DNA of 64,000 nt from Rugamonas fusca (lineage in GTDB: Bacteria > Pseudomonadota > Gammaproteobacteria > Burkholderiales > Burkholderiaceae_D), in the NCBI RefSeq assembly GCF_014042365.1, contig NZ_JACEZS010000001.1, positions 1 through 64,000 of the forward strand, read 5' to 3'. The position numbers and the translations under genes were made by a program. Numbering within the stretch: the first letter of the stretch is position 1; each line of letters opens with the position of its first letter. Positions 56,918 to 64,000 of the stretch are shown piece after piece. The notes beneath the pieces are model-generated. The model was not told the DNA's origin and did no database searches. It was given only the letters and a program-made list of their open reading frames with translations.

Positions 56918-57655
56918 TCAGCGCCGCCCCAGGCACACTGCCTTGATGCCCGCCGTGCTGTAGGCGATCAGGCGCGGGGTGGCGGCGGCGATGTCGGCCG
57001 AGTAGCACAGGCCGCCGGACAGGCGGTCCAGCCGGCCCGTGTCCGACAGCGTCAGCGTCAGCGAGCCAGTGAGCATGTGGTAGCTCCAGAACAGGTCTTC
57101 CTTGCGCGCGGCCGGCAGGATGCGGTGCAGCGCCTCGATGAAGTGCAGCACCACCGGATCGAAATAACGGGTCATGGTGTCGGTGCCGAAGTCGCGCGTG
57201 TTGTTCATCTGGGCCGCCAGCGCGAAGTAGTTGCGCCAGCCGCGGTCGCGGTGCCGTTCCAGGTTCAGCAGCGGCATCAGGAACGCCGTCACCAGGCCTT
57301 CCACGGTCATGGCGTCGCCGTGTTCCTGCTGGTAGCGCTGCATCGCCTCCATGCGCTCGCGGTTGATGACTTCGGCCCGGCGCAGGAACACGGCGTCGAA
57401 CAGGCCCTGCTTGGTGCGGAAATAGTAGTGCGCCAAGGCCGCGTCGACGTTCGCGTGGGTGGCCACGGCGCGCACGGTGACGCCGTAGAAACCGTGCATG
57501 GCGAACAGCTCTTCGGCCGCGTCGAGGATGCGGCTGGCCGTCTCGGGATTCCCTTCCGTCTTGTTCTTGCGCGGCCGGCCCACGCCCGTCGCGGGGCGAT
57601 GTTGGGTGTCGGCGTCGCTGCCGTTGTGGTTGACGTTCGGGGAGTCGGTTTTCAT
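56918..57655 (-). CDS. TetR-family transcriptional regulator
   Basis: This 245-residue protein has a disordered N-terminus (about 1-35), then a TetR HTH (ASRILDAAEELFAMHGFYGVTVRAVA to HYYFRTKQGLFDAVF, written here in parts; residues about 42-88), followed by a helical ligand domain similar to TetR_C regulators of fatty-acid or aromatic catabolism. The ATG at 57655 is preferred over 57700. It diverges from the SDR/acyl-CoA ligase genes and converges on the Liv operon, so it is placed to control one or both. Confidence 0.9.
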   Translation of the reverse strand: MKTDSPNVNHNGSDADTQHRPATGVGRPRKNKTEGNPETASRILDAAEELFAMHGFYGVTVRAVATHANVDAALAHYYFRTKQGLFDAVFLRRAEVINRERMEAMQRYQQEHGDAMTVEGLVTAFLMPLLNLERHRDRGWRNYFALAAQMNNTRDFGTDTMTRYFDPVVLHFIEALHRILPAARKEDLFWSYHMLTGSLTLTLSDTGRLDRLSGGLCYSADIAAATPRLIAYSTAGIKAVCLGRR

Positions 57656-57744
57656 CAGTGTTGGTGGTGAAAGAAGTGGTCTCAATTTTACATGAAGCAC
57701 CCCGTTTGCACAGGCGCGGGATGCATGCCGGAACAGGAGAAATG

Positions 57745-58482
57745 ATGGATTTGACGAATAAAGTGATCGTGGTGACGGGCGGTGCGCAAGGCATCGGCCT
57801 GGCCATCAGCGAGCGTTGCGCGGCCCAAGGCGCGGCCGTGGCCGTGTGGGACGTGCGGGCCGACGCGGTGGCGGCCGCGGTGGAGCGCTTGCGCGCGACG
57901 GGCGTGCGCGTGGCCGGCTGCGTGGTGGACGTGGCCGATGGCGCTTCCGTACAGGCGGCGCAGGCGGCCACGCTGGAAGCGCTGGGCCGCATCGATGGCC
58001 TGGTCAACAACGCGGGCGTGGTGGCCGACGCCCAGTTGATCAAGATGAGCGAGGCCCAGTGGGACCGCGTGATCGATATCAATTTGAAGGGCGTGTTCAA
58101 CTGCACGCGCGCGTGCGTGGCGGCGCTGATCGCGCATGGCGGCGCCATCGTCAACATCTCGTCCATCGTGGGCCTGAGCGGCAATTTCGGGCAGACCAAT
58201 TACGCGGCCGCCAAGGCCGGTGTGCTGGCCATGACGAAGACCTGGGCCCGCGAGCTGGGCCCGAAAGGCGTGCGCAGTAACGCCGTCTGCCCTGGCTTCA
58301 TCGCCACCACCATCGTGAAGGACATTCCACCGGCAGCCATGGAGGACATGGTGGCGCGGATTCCCCAGCGGCGCACGGGGCAGCCGGCCGAGATCGCGGC
58401 GGCTGTCGTGTTCCTGCTGTCGGCCGAGGCCAGCTACGTCAACGGCGCCACGCTGGAAGTGAGTGGTGGTTTAAGCCTGTAG
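57745..58482 (+). CDS. Short-chain dehydrogenase/reductase (FabG-like)
   Basis: This 245-residue SDR has the cofactor motif TGGAQGIG, an NNAGVV strand, and the catalytic set: Ser in NISSIVGLSG, then Tyr and Lys in NYAAAKAG. Its C-terminus (ASYVNGATLEVSGGLSL) is typical of 3-oxoacyl-ACP/acyl-CoA reductase-like SDRs. ACAGGAGAA precedes two ATGs (57742 and 57745); the second has better spacing. It is followed 43 bp later by an acyl-CoA ligase gene and is divergent from TetR. A role in alcohol, aldehyde or beta-oxidation chemistry is inferred from its neighbours. Confidence 0.92.
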   Translation: MDLTNKVIVVTGGAQGIGLAISERCAAQGAAVAVWDVRADAVAAAVERLRATGVRVAGCVVDVADGASVQAAQAATLEALGRIDGLVNNAGVVADAQLIKMSEAQWDRVIDINLKGVFNCTRACVAALIAHGGAIVNISSIVGLSGNFGQTNYAAAKAGVLAMTKTWARELGPKGVRSNAVCPGFIATTIVKDIPPAAMEDMVARIPQRRTGQPAEIAAAVVFLLSAEASYVNGATLEVSGGLSL

Positions 58483-58525
58483 GCGCTCGTCTTCAAATTA
58501 ATTGACTACTCAAGGAGTTTTGCGC

Positions 58526-60160
58526 ATGCATACCCAACCCTGGCTCGCCACCTACCGCGAGTACGGTATCCCCGAACAAATCGACACGGCCGGCTGTGAC
58601 AATGTGGTGCAGTTGCTGGAAGGCGCGATGCGGCGCCACGGGCCGCGTCCCGCGTTCCACGCTTACGGCCACACGCTCAGCTATGCGGACGTGGACCGCC
58701 TGTCCGGCGCGTTCGCCGCCTGGCTTCAGCATGCACTGGGCGTGCGCAAGGGCGACCGCGTGGCGCTGATGCTGCCCAACGTGCTGGCGTTCCCGCTGGC
58801 CTGTCTGGGCCTGGTGCGGGCAGGCGCCGTGCAGGTCAACGTCAATCCCATGTACACGGCGCGTGAACTGGCGCACCAGCTCAACGACGCCGGCTGCGAA
58901 ATCATCATCGTGTTTGACGGCGCCACGGCCACGCTGGCCGACGCGCTGGCCCACACGGCCATCAAGACCGTGGTGACTGTGGGCCTGACCGATGGCGCGC
59001 CATCAGCCGACGCCACACCGGCCGTGGACGCGCGCCTGGGCCACACGCACCGCTTCACGGATGCGCTGCGGGCCGGCGCCGCGCTGGAACGGCTGCCCGT
59101 GGCGCTGGGGCCGGACGACCTGCTGTTCCTGCAGTACACGGGCGGCACCACGGGACTGTCCAAGGGCGCGGCCCTGTCGCACGGGAACCTGGTGGCCAAC
59201 ACGGCGCAGTTCCGGGCTCAGATGACAGGCACGCTGAAGGAGGGCGAGGAAGTGGTGGTGACGGCGATCCCGCTGTACCACATCTTCGCGCTGATGGTGA
59301 ACTTCATCACCTGCTTCTCGGTGGGGGCGCAGAACTGGCTGGTGGCCAATCCACGCGACATGGATGAGATGATCGATATCCTCAAGCAGTCGCACCTGAC
59401 CATCTTCAGCGGTGTGAACACCCTGTACGGCGGGTTGGCGCGCCATCCGCGCATCGGCGAAGTGGATTTCTCGCGGCTGCGGCTGGCCGTGGGCGGCGGT
59501 GCGCCCGTGCTGCAAGCGACGTCGGACCAGTGGCAGGCGTTGACGGGGCGGCCCATCTGCCAGGGCTATGGCTTGTCGGAGACTTCGCCCGTGGTGTCGT
59601 TCAATCCGCTGGCCATGGCCGACTTCAACGGCACCACCGGCTTGCCGGTGCCGGGCACGGACGTGCAGTTGCGCGATGACGATGGCGCGCCCGTGGCGCC
59701 GGGCGAGGCGGGCGAGATTTGCGTCAAGGGTCCGCAGGTGATGGGCGGCTACTGGCAACAGCCGGAAGCCAACGCCGCCGCGTTCACCGAGGATGGCTAC
59801 TTCCGCACCGGCGACATGGGCAGCTTCGACGCGCGCGGCCTGCTGCGCATCGTCGACCGCAAGAAGGATATGGTGCTGGTATCGGGCTTTAATGTGTTCC
59901 CCGGCGAGATCGAGGCGGTGGCGGCGGGGCTGGCCGGGGTGGCCGAATGTGCTTGCATCGGCGTGCCGGACGAGCGCACGGGCGAGGCGGTCAAGCTGTT
60001 CGTGGTGGCCGTGCCGGGCATGCAGTTGAGCGCAGAGGCCGTGATCGCCCATTGCCGCACCCAGCTCACGGCCTACAAGGTACCCCGGATGGTGCAGTTC
60101 GTGGACGCGCTGCCCAAGTCGAACGTGGGCAAGATCCTGCGCCGCGCCTTGCGCGCGTAA
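58526..60160 (+). CDS. Long-chain fatty-acyl-CoA ligase (FadD-like)
   Basis: This 544-residue AMP-forming ligase has the P-loop YTGGTTGLSKGAALSH, the GYGLSETSPVVSF motif, the YFRTGDMG hinge region with DRKKDMVLVSGFNVFPGEIE, and the C-terminal catalytic Lys in PKSNVGKILRR. These fit FadD-type activation of free fatty acids to acyl-CoA in the cytoplasm. CAAGGAG precedes the ATG at 58526; an upstream ATG at 58502 is less likely. It follows the SDR gene on the same strand and would use acids produced by alcohol oxidation. Confidence 0.93.
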   Translation: MHTQPWLATYREYGIPEQIDTAGCDNVVQLLEGAMRRHGPRPAFHAYGHTLSYADVDRLSGAFAAWLQHALGVRKGDRVALMLPNVLAFPLACLGLVRAGAVQVNVNPMYTARELAHQLNDAGCEIIIVFDGATATLADALAHTAIKTVVTVGLTDGAPSADATPAVDARLGHTHRFTDALRAGAALERLPVALGPDDLLFLQYTGGTTGLSKGAALSHGNLVANTAQFRAQMTGTLKEGEEVVVTAIPLYHIFALMVNFITCFSVGAQNWLVANPRDMDEMIDILKQSHLTIFSGVNTLYGGLARHPRIGEVDFSRLRLAVGGGAPVLQATSDQWQALTGRPICQGYGLSETSPVVSFNPLAMADFNGTTGLPVPGTDVQLRDDDGAPVAPGEAGEICVKGPQVMGGYWQQPEANAAAFTEDGYFRTGDMGSFDARGLLRIVDRKKDMVLVSGFNVFPGEIEAVAAGLAGVAECACIGVPDERTGEAVKLFVVAVPGMQLSAEAVIAHCRTQLTAYKVPRMVQFVDALPKSNVGKILRRALRA

Positions 60161-60217
60161 GGCGGGGGCATGGGCATGGGCATGGGCGCGGGCGCCTTGC
60201 CGGACGCGGTGCGCCGG

Positions 60218-61165
60218 TCAGGCCGTGGCCTGATAGCGCCCGTCGCGGAACACGGTGGTGCCGGGCGCCGTGGCCGCGATCCCATGCAGCCGTTCCAGCA
60301 CCAGGCGTGCCGCCGGCGACAGCGTGCGCCCGGCCAGCTGCACGGCGCCGATTTCCGCATACAAGGGCGGCAGGCCCGGAAAGTCGAGCGGCGCCAGTGT
60401 GCCGCTCGCGATCTCGTTCGCCACCGCCGCTTCCGTCGCCAGCAGGATCACGTCATCGTCCAGCGTCACCTCGCGCAGGATGTGCATGTTGTCGCATTCG
60501 AACATCACCGGCAGCGGCGCATCGGGCGCCAGTCCCAGTACCTGCCGGAATAGCACCTTCATGGCCACCGGCAGCAGCAGCGAGGCGAAGCCGTAGGGCA
60601 GGGTGTCGGCCAGCGTGCGTGCGGGGCGGGCCAGCAAGGGGTGCCCGGCGCGGACCATGAAGCGGCCGTGCTGGCGGCAGATGGGCGTGATCGTCAGGTC
60701 GGGATCGGGCAGGATGTCGCGCGCATCGGCGATAAAGAACTCGATCTGTTCGGCTTTCAGGTTCACCAGCAGGTTGCGCCAGTTGTTGCTCGATACTCGC
60801 ATGGCCAGGCCGTGGCGGGTCTGCCGCACATGGCGCACCAGCTGCGGCAGCATGGAGGCGGTGGGTAGCGGTCCCACGCCGAACGCCACCTGGCCCATTG
60901 CCGCATCGCGGATCAGCCCCATGTCGCGCTCCAGGTTACGCATCTGGAACGTCAGCTTGCGGGCCCGCTCCATGAATACGGCGCCGGCCGTGGTCAGCTT
61001 GACGTTGCGGTTGTCGCGGTCGAACAGGGGCAAGCCCAATTCTTCCTCCAGCGTCTGGATGCTGCGGCTCAGCGCGGGCTGCGACAGGTGCACGCGCTCG
61101 GCCGCGCGGGCGAAATTGAGTTCTTCGGCCAGGGCGATGGCGTGGCGTAGCCGTTTGAGGTCCAT
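60218..61165 (-). CDS. LysR-family regulator, probable controller of the GMC/alkylsulfatase genes
   Basis: This 315-residue protein has an N-terminal HTH ([20 protein letters not shown], then [15 protein letters not shown]) and a LysR effector domain with the [14 protein letters not shown] and [15 protein letters not shown] segments. ATG 61165 gives [12 protein letters not shown], the usual LysR opening; the frame to 61312 runs through the promoter. It diverges from the GMC dehydrogenase/alkylsulfatase genes, the arrangement known for SdsB-type LysR regulators of alkylsulfatases, and a LysR-type box lies just upstream of its start. Confidence 0.93.
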   Translation of the reverse strand: MDLKRLRHAIALAEELNFARAAERVHLSQPALSRSIQTLEEELGLPLFDRDNRNVKLTTAGAVFMERARKLTFQMRNLERDMGLIRDAAMGQVAFGVGPLPTASMLPQLVRHVRQTRHGLAMRVSSNNWRNLLVNLKAEQIEFFIADARDILPDPDLTITPICRQHGRFMVRAGHPLLARPARTLADTLPYGFASLLLPVAMKVLFRQVLGLAPDAPLPVMFECDNMHILREVTLDDDVILLATEAAVANEIASGTLAPLDFPGLPPLYAEIGAVQLAGRTLSPAARLVLERLHGIAATAPGTTVFRDGRYQATA

Positions 61166-61170
61166 GATCG

Positions 61171-61223
61171 TGTCCAATTCATGCAGTGAATGCATTATAA
61201 CGATCAAAATGATGCATTGGACA
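61171..61223. promoter_or_regulatory. Outer inverted repeats of the LysR/GMC control region
   Basis: TGTCCAAT (61171-61178) and ATTGGACA (61216-61223) are perfect 8-bp arms. Within them AATGCAT (61189-61195) and ATGCATT (61212-61218) form a second dyad. Stacked dyads suggest recognition and activation sites for a LysR tetramer covering both divergent promoters. Confidence 0.45.
61177..61191. promoter_or_regulatory. LysR-type box (T-N11-A dyad) upstream of LysR
   Basis: ATTCATGCAGTGAAT is a dyad with 5-bp arms and contains T-N11-A, the classical LysR recognition pattern. It ends 12 bp before the LysR start, where binding would autoregulate LysR, and is 114 bp upstream of the divergent GMC gene. 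Confidence 0.6.
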
Positions 61224-61304
61224 GCAAAAATCGTCCCCCCTACACTGGTTTCCAACTTGACGCTGGGCAAATACATAAGAACTGGCGCAATAACGGAGAC
61301 TGGA

Positions 61305-62933
61305 ATGGACAAACAATATTTCGACTACGTCATCGTCGGCGCGGGCTCGGCCGGCTGTGTGCTGGCGGCGCGCCTGACGCAAGACCCCAACGTGACGGTG
61401 TGCCTGCTCGAGGCGGGCGGCCCGGACAGCAGCGTGTTGATCCACGCGCCGGCCGGGTTGGTGGCCATGGTGCCGACCAGGATCAACAACTACGCTTACC
61501 AGACGGTGCCCCAGCCGGCCCTGAACGGCCGCTGTGGCTACCAGCCGCGCGGCAAGACGCTGGGCGGCAGCAGCTCCATCAATGCCATGCTGTACGTGCG
61601 CGGCCACCGCTGGGATTACGACCACTGGCAATCGCTGGGCAACCCCGGCTGGTCGTACGACGACGTGCTGCCGTTGTTCAAGCAGGCCGAGAACCACGAG
61701 CTGGGCGACGGCTTCGACGACTGGCACGGCCGCGGCGGCCCGCTCAACGTGTGCTACCCGCGCCACGCCAGCCCGCTCAACCAGATGTTCATCGACGCCG
61801 CCGCGACCCAGGGCATCGCCTACACGGCCGACTACAACGGCGCCGAACAGGATGGCGCTTTCATGTACCAGGCCACCCACCGCGACGGCGAGCGTTGCAG
61901 CGCCGCCAAGGGTTACCTGACGCCCAACCTGTCGCGTCCCAACCTGACCGTGATCACGCACGCCGTCTCCTCGCGCATCGTGTGCGAGGGCCGCAGCGCC
62001 AGGGGCGTGGCCTATATCCGCGGCAACGTGCAGTATGAAGCCCACGCGCGGCGCGAAGTGATCGTTTCGGCCGGCGCTTTCGGTTCGCCGCAGTTGCTGA
62101 TGTTGTCCGGTATCGGCCCCGGCGCCCACTGCGCCGCGCACGATATCCCGGTCGTACACGACCTGCCCGGCGTGGGCCGCAACCTGCAGGACCATATCGA
62201 TTACGTGCAGGGCTGGCGTTTGCCCAGCGATACGGAGAGCTTCGGCGTGTCGCTGCGCGGCACGGCCAGGCTGGCGGCAGCCATGCTGGAATGGCGGCGC
62301 CACCGCAAGGGCATGGTGGCCAGCATGATTGCCGAGGCGGGCGCCTTCTTCCGCTCCAGCCCGGACCTGCCGGCGCCGGATCTGCAACTGGTGTTCGTGC
62401 TGGCCATGGTGGACGACCACGCCCGCAAGGCCCACCTGGGCCACGGCATGTCGTGCCACGTGGACGTGCTGCGTCCCTACAGCCGCGGCACCGTCACCTT
62501 GCAGGACAAGGATCCGCGCACGGCGCCGGTGATCGATCCGCGCTTCCTGTCCGATGCGCGCGACCTGGAAGTGCTGGTCAAGGGCGCCAAGGTGCAGCAG
62601 GCTATCATGGAGTCGGCCCCGTTCGACGCCGTGCGCGGCGAGATGCTGTACCCGGTGGCCGCCGGCGACACGGCGGCGCTGATCGCCGACATCCGCGCCC
62701 GCGCCGACACCCAGTACCACCCCGTAGGCACCTGCAAGATGGGGCCGGCCGACGATCTCATGGCCGTGGTGGACGCGCGCCTGCGGGTGCGCGGCATGAG
62801 CGGCCTGCGCGTAGTGGACGCCTCCATCATGCCCACCGTCGTTGGCGGCAACACCAATGCCCCCACCATCATGATCGCGGAAAAAGCGGCCCAGATGATC
62901 CTGGCCGACGCGCGCCATACCCAGGCAGCCTGA
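61305..62933 (+). CDS. GMC-family FAD-dependent alcohol dehydrogenase/oxidase
   Basis: This 542-residue flavoprotein has an N-terminal FAD-binding [28 protein letters not shown] (GMC signature 1), [16 protein letters not shown] (signature 2), the catalytic His in [12 protein letters not shown], and [16 protein letters not shown] near the end. It resembles choline and long-chain alcohol dehydrogenases (AlkJ type). ACGGAGACTGGA precedes the ATG at 61305. It is 28 bp upstream of an alkylsulfatase gene, so it probably oxidises the fatty alcohol released by sulfatase action. Confidence 0.92.
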   Translation: MDKQYFDYVIVGAGSAGCVLAARLTQDPNVTVCLLEAGGPDSSVLIHAPAGLVAMVPTRINNYAYQTVPQPALNGRCGYQPRGKTLGGSSSINAMLYVRGHRWDYDHWQSLGNPGWSYDDVLPLFKQAENHELGDGFDDWHGRGGPLNVCYPRHASPLNQMFIDAAATQGIAYTADYNGAEQDGAFMYQATHRDGERCSAAKGYLTPNLSRPNLTVITHAVSSRIVCEGRSARGVAYIRGNVQYEAHARREVIVSAGAFGSPQLLMLSGIGPGAHCAAHDIPVVHDLPGVGRNLQDHIDYVQGWRLPSDTESFGVSLRGTARLAAAMLEWRRHRKGMVASMIAEAGAFFRSSPDLPAPDLQLVFVLAMVDDHARKAHLGHGMSCHVDVLRPYSRGTVTLQDKDPRTAPVIDPRFLSDARDLEVLVKGAKVQQAIMESAPFDAVRGEMLYPVAAGDTAALIADIRARADTQYHPVGTCKMGPADDLMAVVDARLRVRGMSGLRVVDASIMPTVVGGNTNAPTIMIAEKAAQMILADARHTQAA

Positions 62934-62961
62934 TACCACCCCAACCAAAGGAAGACTCACC

Positions 62962-64000
62962 ATGGCACTCACCGCCCGCCTCACGGCGCTGGCGTTGGCC
63001 GTCTGCACCCTGCAGGCCAGCGCAACCACACCACCGCAACCGGCCAGCCGCAGCACGGCGGCCGCCAACCTGGCCTTTGGCGCCGACTTGCCGCTGGGCG
63101 ACCAGCAGGACTTCGAGGAAGCCACCCGCGGCCTGGTGGCCGCCATGCCCGACGGCCCGTTCAGGGACGCGGCCGGCAACGTGATCTGGCAACCGCACGC
63201 ATTCGATTTCATCCAGGGCGCGGCCCCGGCCACCGTCAACCCCAGCCTGTGGCGCCACGAGACGCTCAACAACGCGCACGGCCTGTACAAGGTGAGCGAC
63301 GGTATCTACCAGTTGCGCGGCTTCGACATCTCCAACATGACCCTGATCGAGGGCAAAACGGGCTGGATCGTCGTCGATCCGCTGGTGAGCGCGGAAATGG
63401 CCAAGGTGGCGCTGGAATTCGCCCAGCAGAAACTGGGCCGGCGTCCGGTGGCCGCCGTCATCTACACGCACGGCCACGCCGACCACTTCGGCGGCGTGCG
63501 CGGCGTGATCAGCGAGGCCGACCTCACGGGCGGCAAGACGCGCCTGATCGCGCCGGACGGCTTCATGGAAACCTCCGTGGCCGAGAACGTGTTGGCCGGT
63601 AACGCCATGGCCCGCCGCGCCCAATATCAGTTCGGCATGCCGCTGGCGGCCGGCCCGCAGGGCAACGTGGGCACGGGCCTGGGCAAGAAAGTCTCCACCG
63701 GCACCATAGGCCTGATCGTGCCGACGGACACGGTGAGCAAGACCGGGCAGAGCATGGACATCGACGGCGTGCGCTTCGTGTTCCAGATGGACAACGGCTC
63801 CGAGGCGCCGGCCGAGATGACCTTCTACCTGCCCGAGCGCCACGCGCTGTGCCTGTCCGAGGTGGTCACGGCCAACATGCACAACATCTACACCTTGCGC
63901 GGCGCCCGCATGCGCGACGCGCTGGGCTGGAGCAAATACATCAACGAGATGCTGGACCTGTTCCCGGACGCGCAAGTGGGCTTCCGCAGCCACCACTGGC
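62962..64000 (+). CDS. Secreted alkylsulfatase (SdsA-type metallo-beta-lactamase fold), 3' end outside the window
   Basis: The first 346 residues of a protein that usually reaches about 650. A signal peptide (MALTARLTALALAVCTLQASA) is followed by FEEATRGLVAAMPDGPFRDAAG, then IYQLRGFDISNMTLIEGKTGW and the metal motif THGHADHFGG (169-178), all typical of SdsA1-like alkyl/aryl sulfatases. These hydrolyse SDS-like esters to alcohol plus sulfate with a binuclear zinc centre. AAAGGAAGACTCACC precedes the ATG. The SCP2-like C-terminal part cannot be seen. Confidence 0.9.
   Translation, partial: MALTARLTALALAVCTLQASATTPPQPASRSTAAANLAFGADLPLGDQQDFEEATRGLVAAMPDGPFRDAAGNVIWQPHAFDFIQGAAPATVNPSLWRHETLNNAHGLYKVSDGIYQLRGFDISNMTLIEGKTGWIVVDPLVSAEMAKVALEFAQQKLGRRPVAAVIYTHGHADHFGGVRGVISEADLTGGKTRLIAPDGFMETSVAENVLAGNAMARRAQYQFGMPLAAGPQGNVGTGLGKKVSTGTIGLIVPTDTVSKTGQSMDIDGVRFVFQMDNGSEAPAEMTFYLPERHALCLSEVVTANMHNIYTLRGARMRDALGWSKYINEMLDLFPDAQVGFRSHHW

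Overview
The window is dense, high-GC DNA with Gram-negative genes: a TonB-dependent receptor, a Porin_4-type porin, three LysR regulators, a branched-chain (Liv) ABC transporter and very many c-di-GMP and phosphorelay proteins. The gene content and codon use fit a betaproteobacterium of the Oxalobacteraceae type (Massilia, Duganella or Janthinobacterium-like). This is inferred from gene families; no rRNA or tRNA gene is present to confirm it.

Layout. (1) 1-127 is the 3' end of a group II intron, ending about three bases from the stop codon of a LysR gene. (2) 130-5374 holds LysR and DUF1330 genes, then a visibly more AT-rich patch (about 1.5-3.9 kb) of small unknown genes and a VOC protein, then OsmC and pirin. 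(3) 5436-9078 holds an FNR/ANR-type box, a sigma-54 activator and a chemoreceptor with its presumed sensor domain at the C-terminus. (4) 9157-17605 is a same-strand run: Ser/Thr kinase, SEDS (RodA/FtsW-type) protein, FHA-like protein, SH3 membrane protein, PP2C phosphatase and an FHA protein. It recalls the actinobacterial pknB-pstP-rodA-fha locus, but in a Gram-negative background. (5) 17745-20925 holds a glycine-zipper protein, GNAT, M28 peptidase and a small protein.

(6) 20941-44 kb is a signalling region: five GGDEF proteins (one degenerate), an HD-GYP regulator, an HTH-receiver protein, four histidine kinases (three of them hybrid) and two stand-alone Hpt proteins. It is interrupted by LysR, GST and flavin-barrel genes. 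(7) 38803-48537 reads on the minus strand as TonB receptor, carotenoid-biosynthesis-type membrane protein, MpaB-type oxygenase, 7TM hybrid kinase, receiver-GGDEF, Hpt. From the carotenoid-type gene on, junctions are -1 to +4 nt, so an enzyme pair appears wired to a phosphorelay.

(8) 48896-56907: a porin and a secreted MetX-like hydrolase diverge from a six-gene Liv ABC operon ending in a periplasmic Cache protein. The shared control region contains a promoter and inverted repeats. (9) 56918-64000: TetR, SDR, fatty-acyl-CoA ligase, LysR, GMC alcohol dehydrogenase and a truncated alkylsulfatase. Together these could convert an alkyl sulfate to alcohol, aldehyde or acid, and acyl-CoA.
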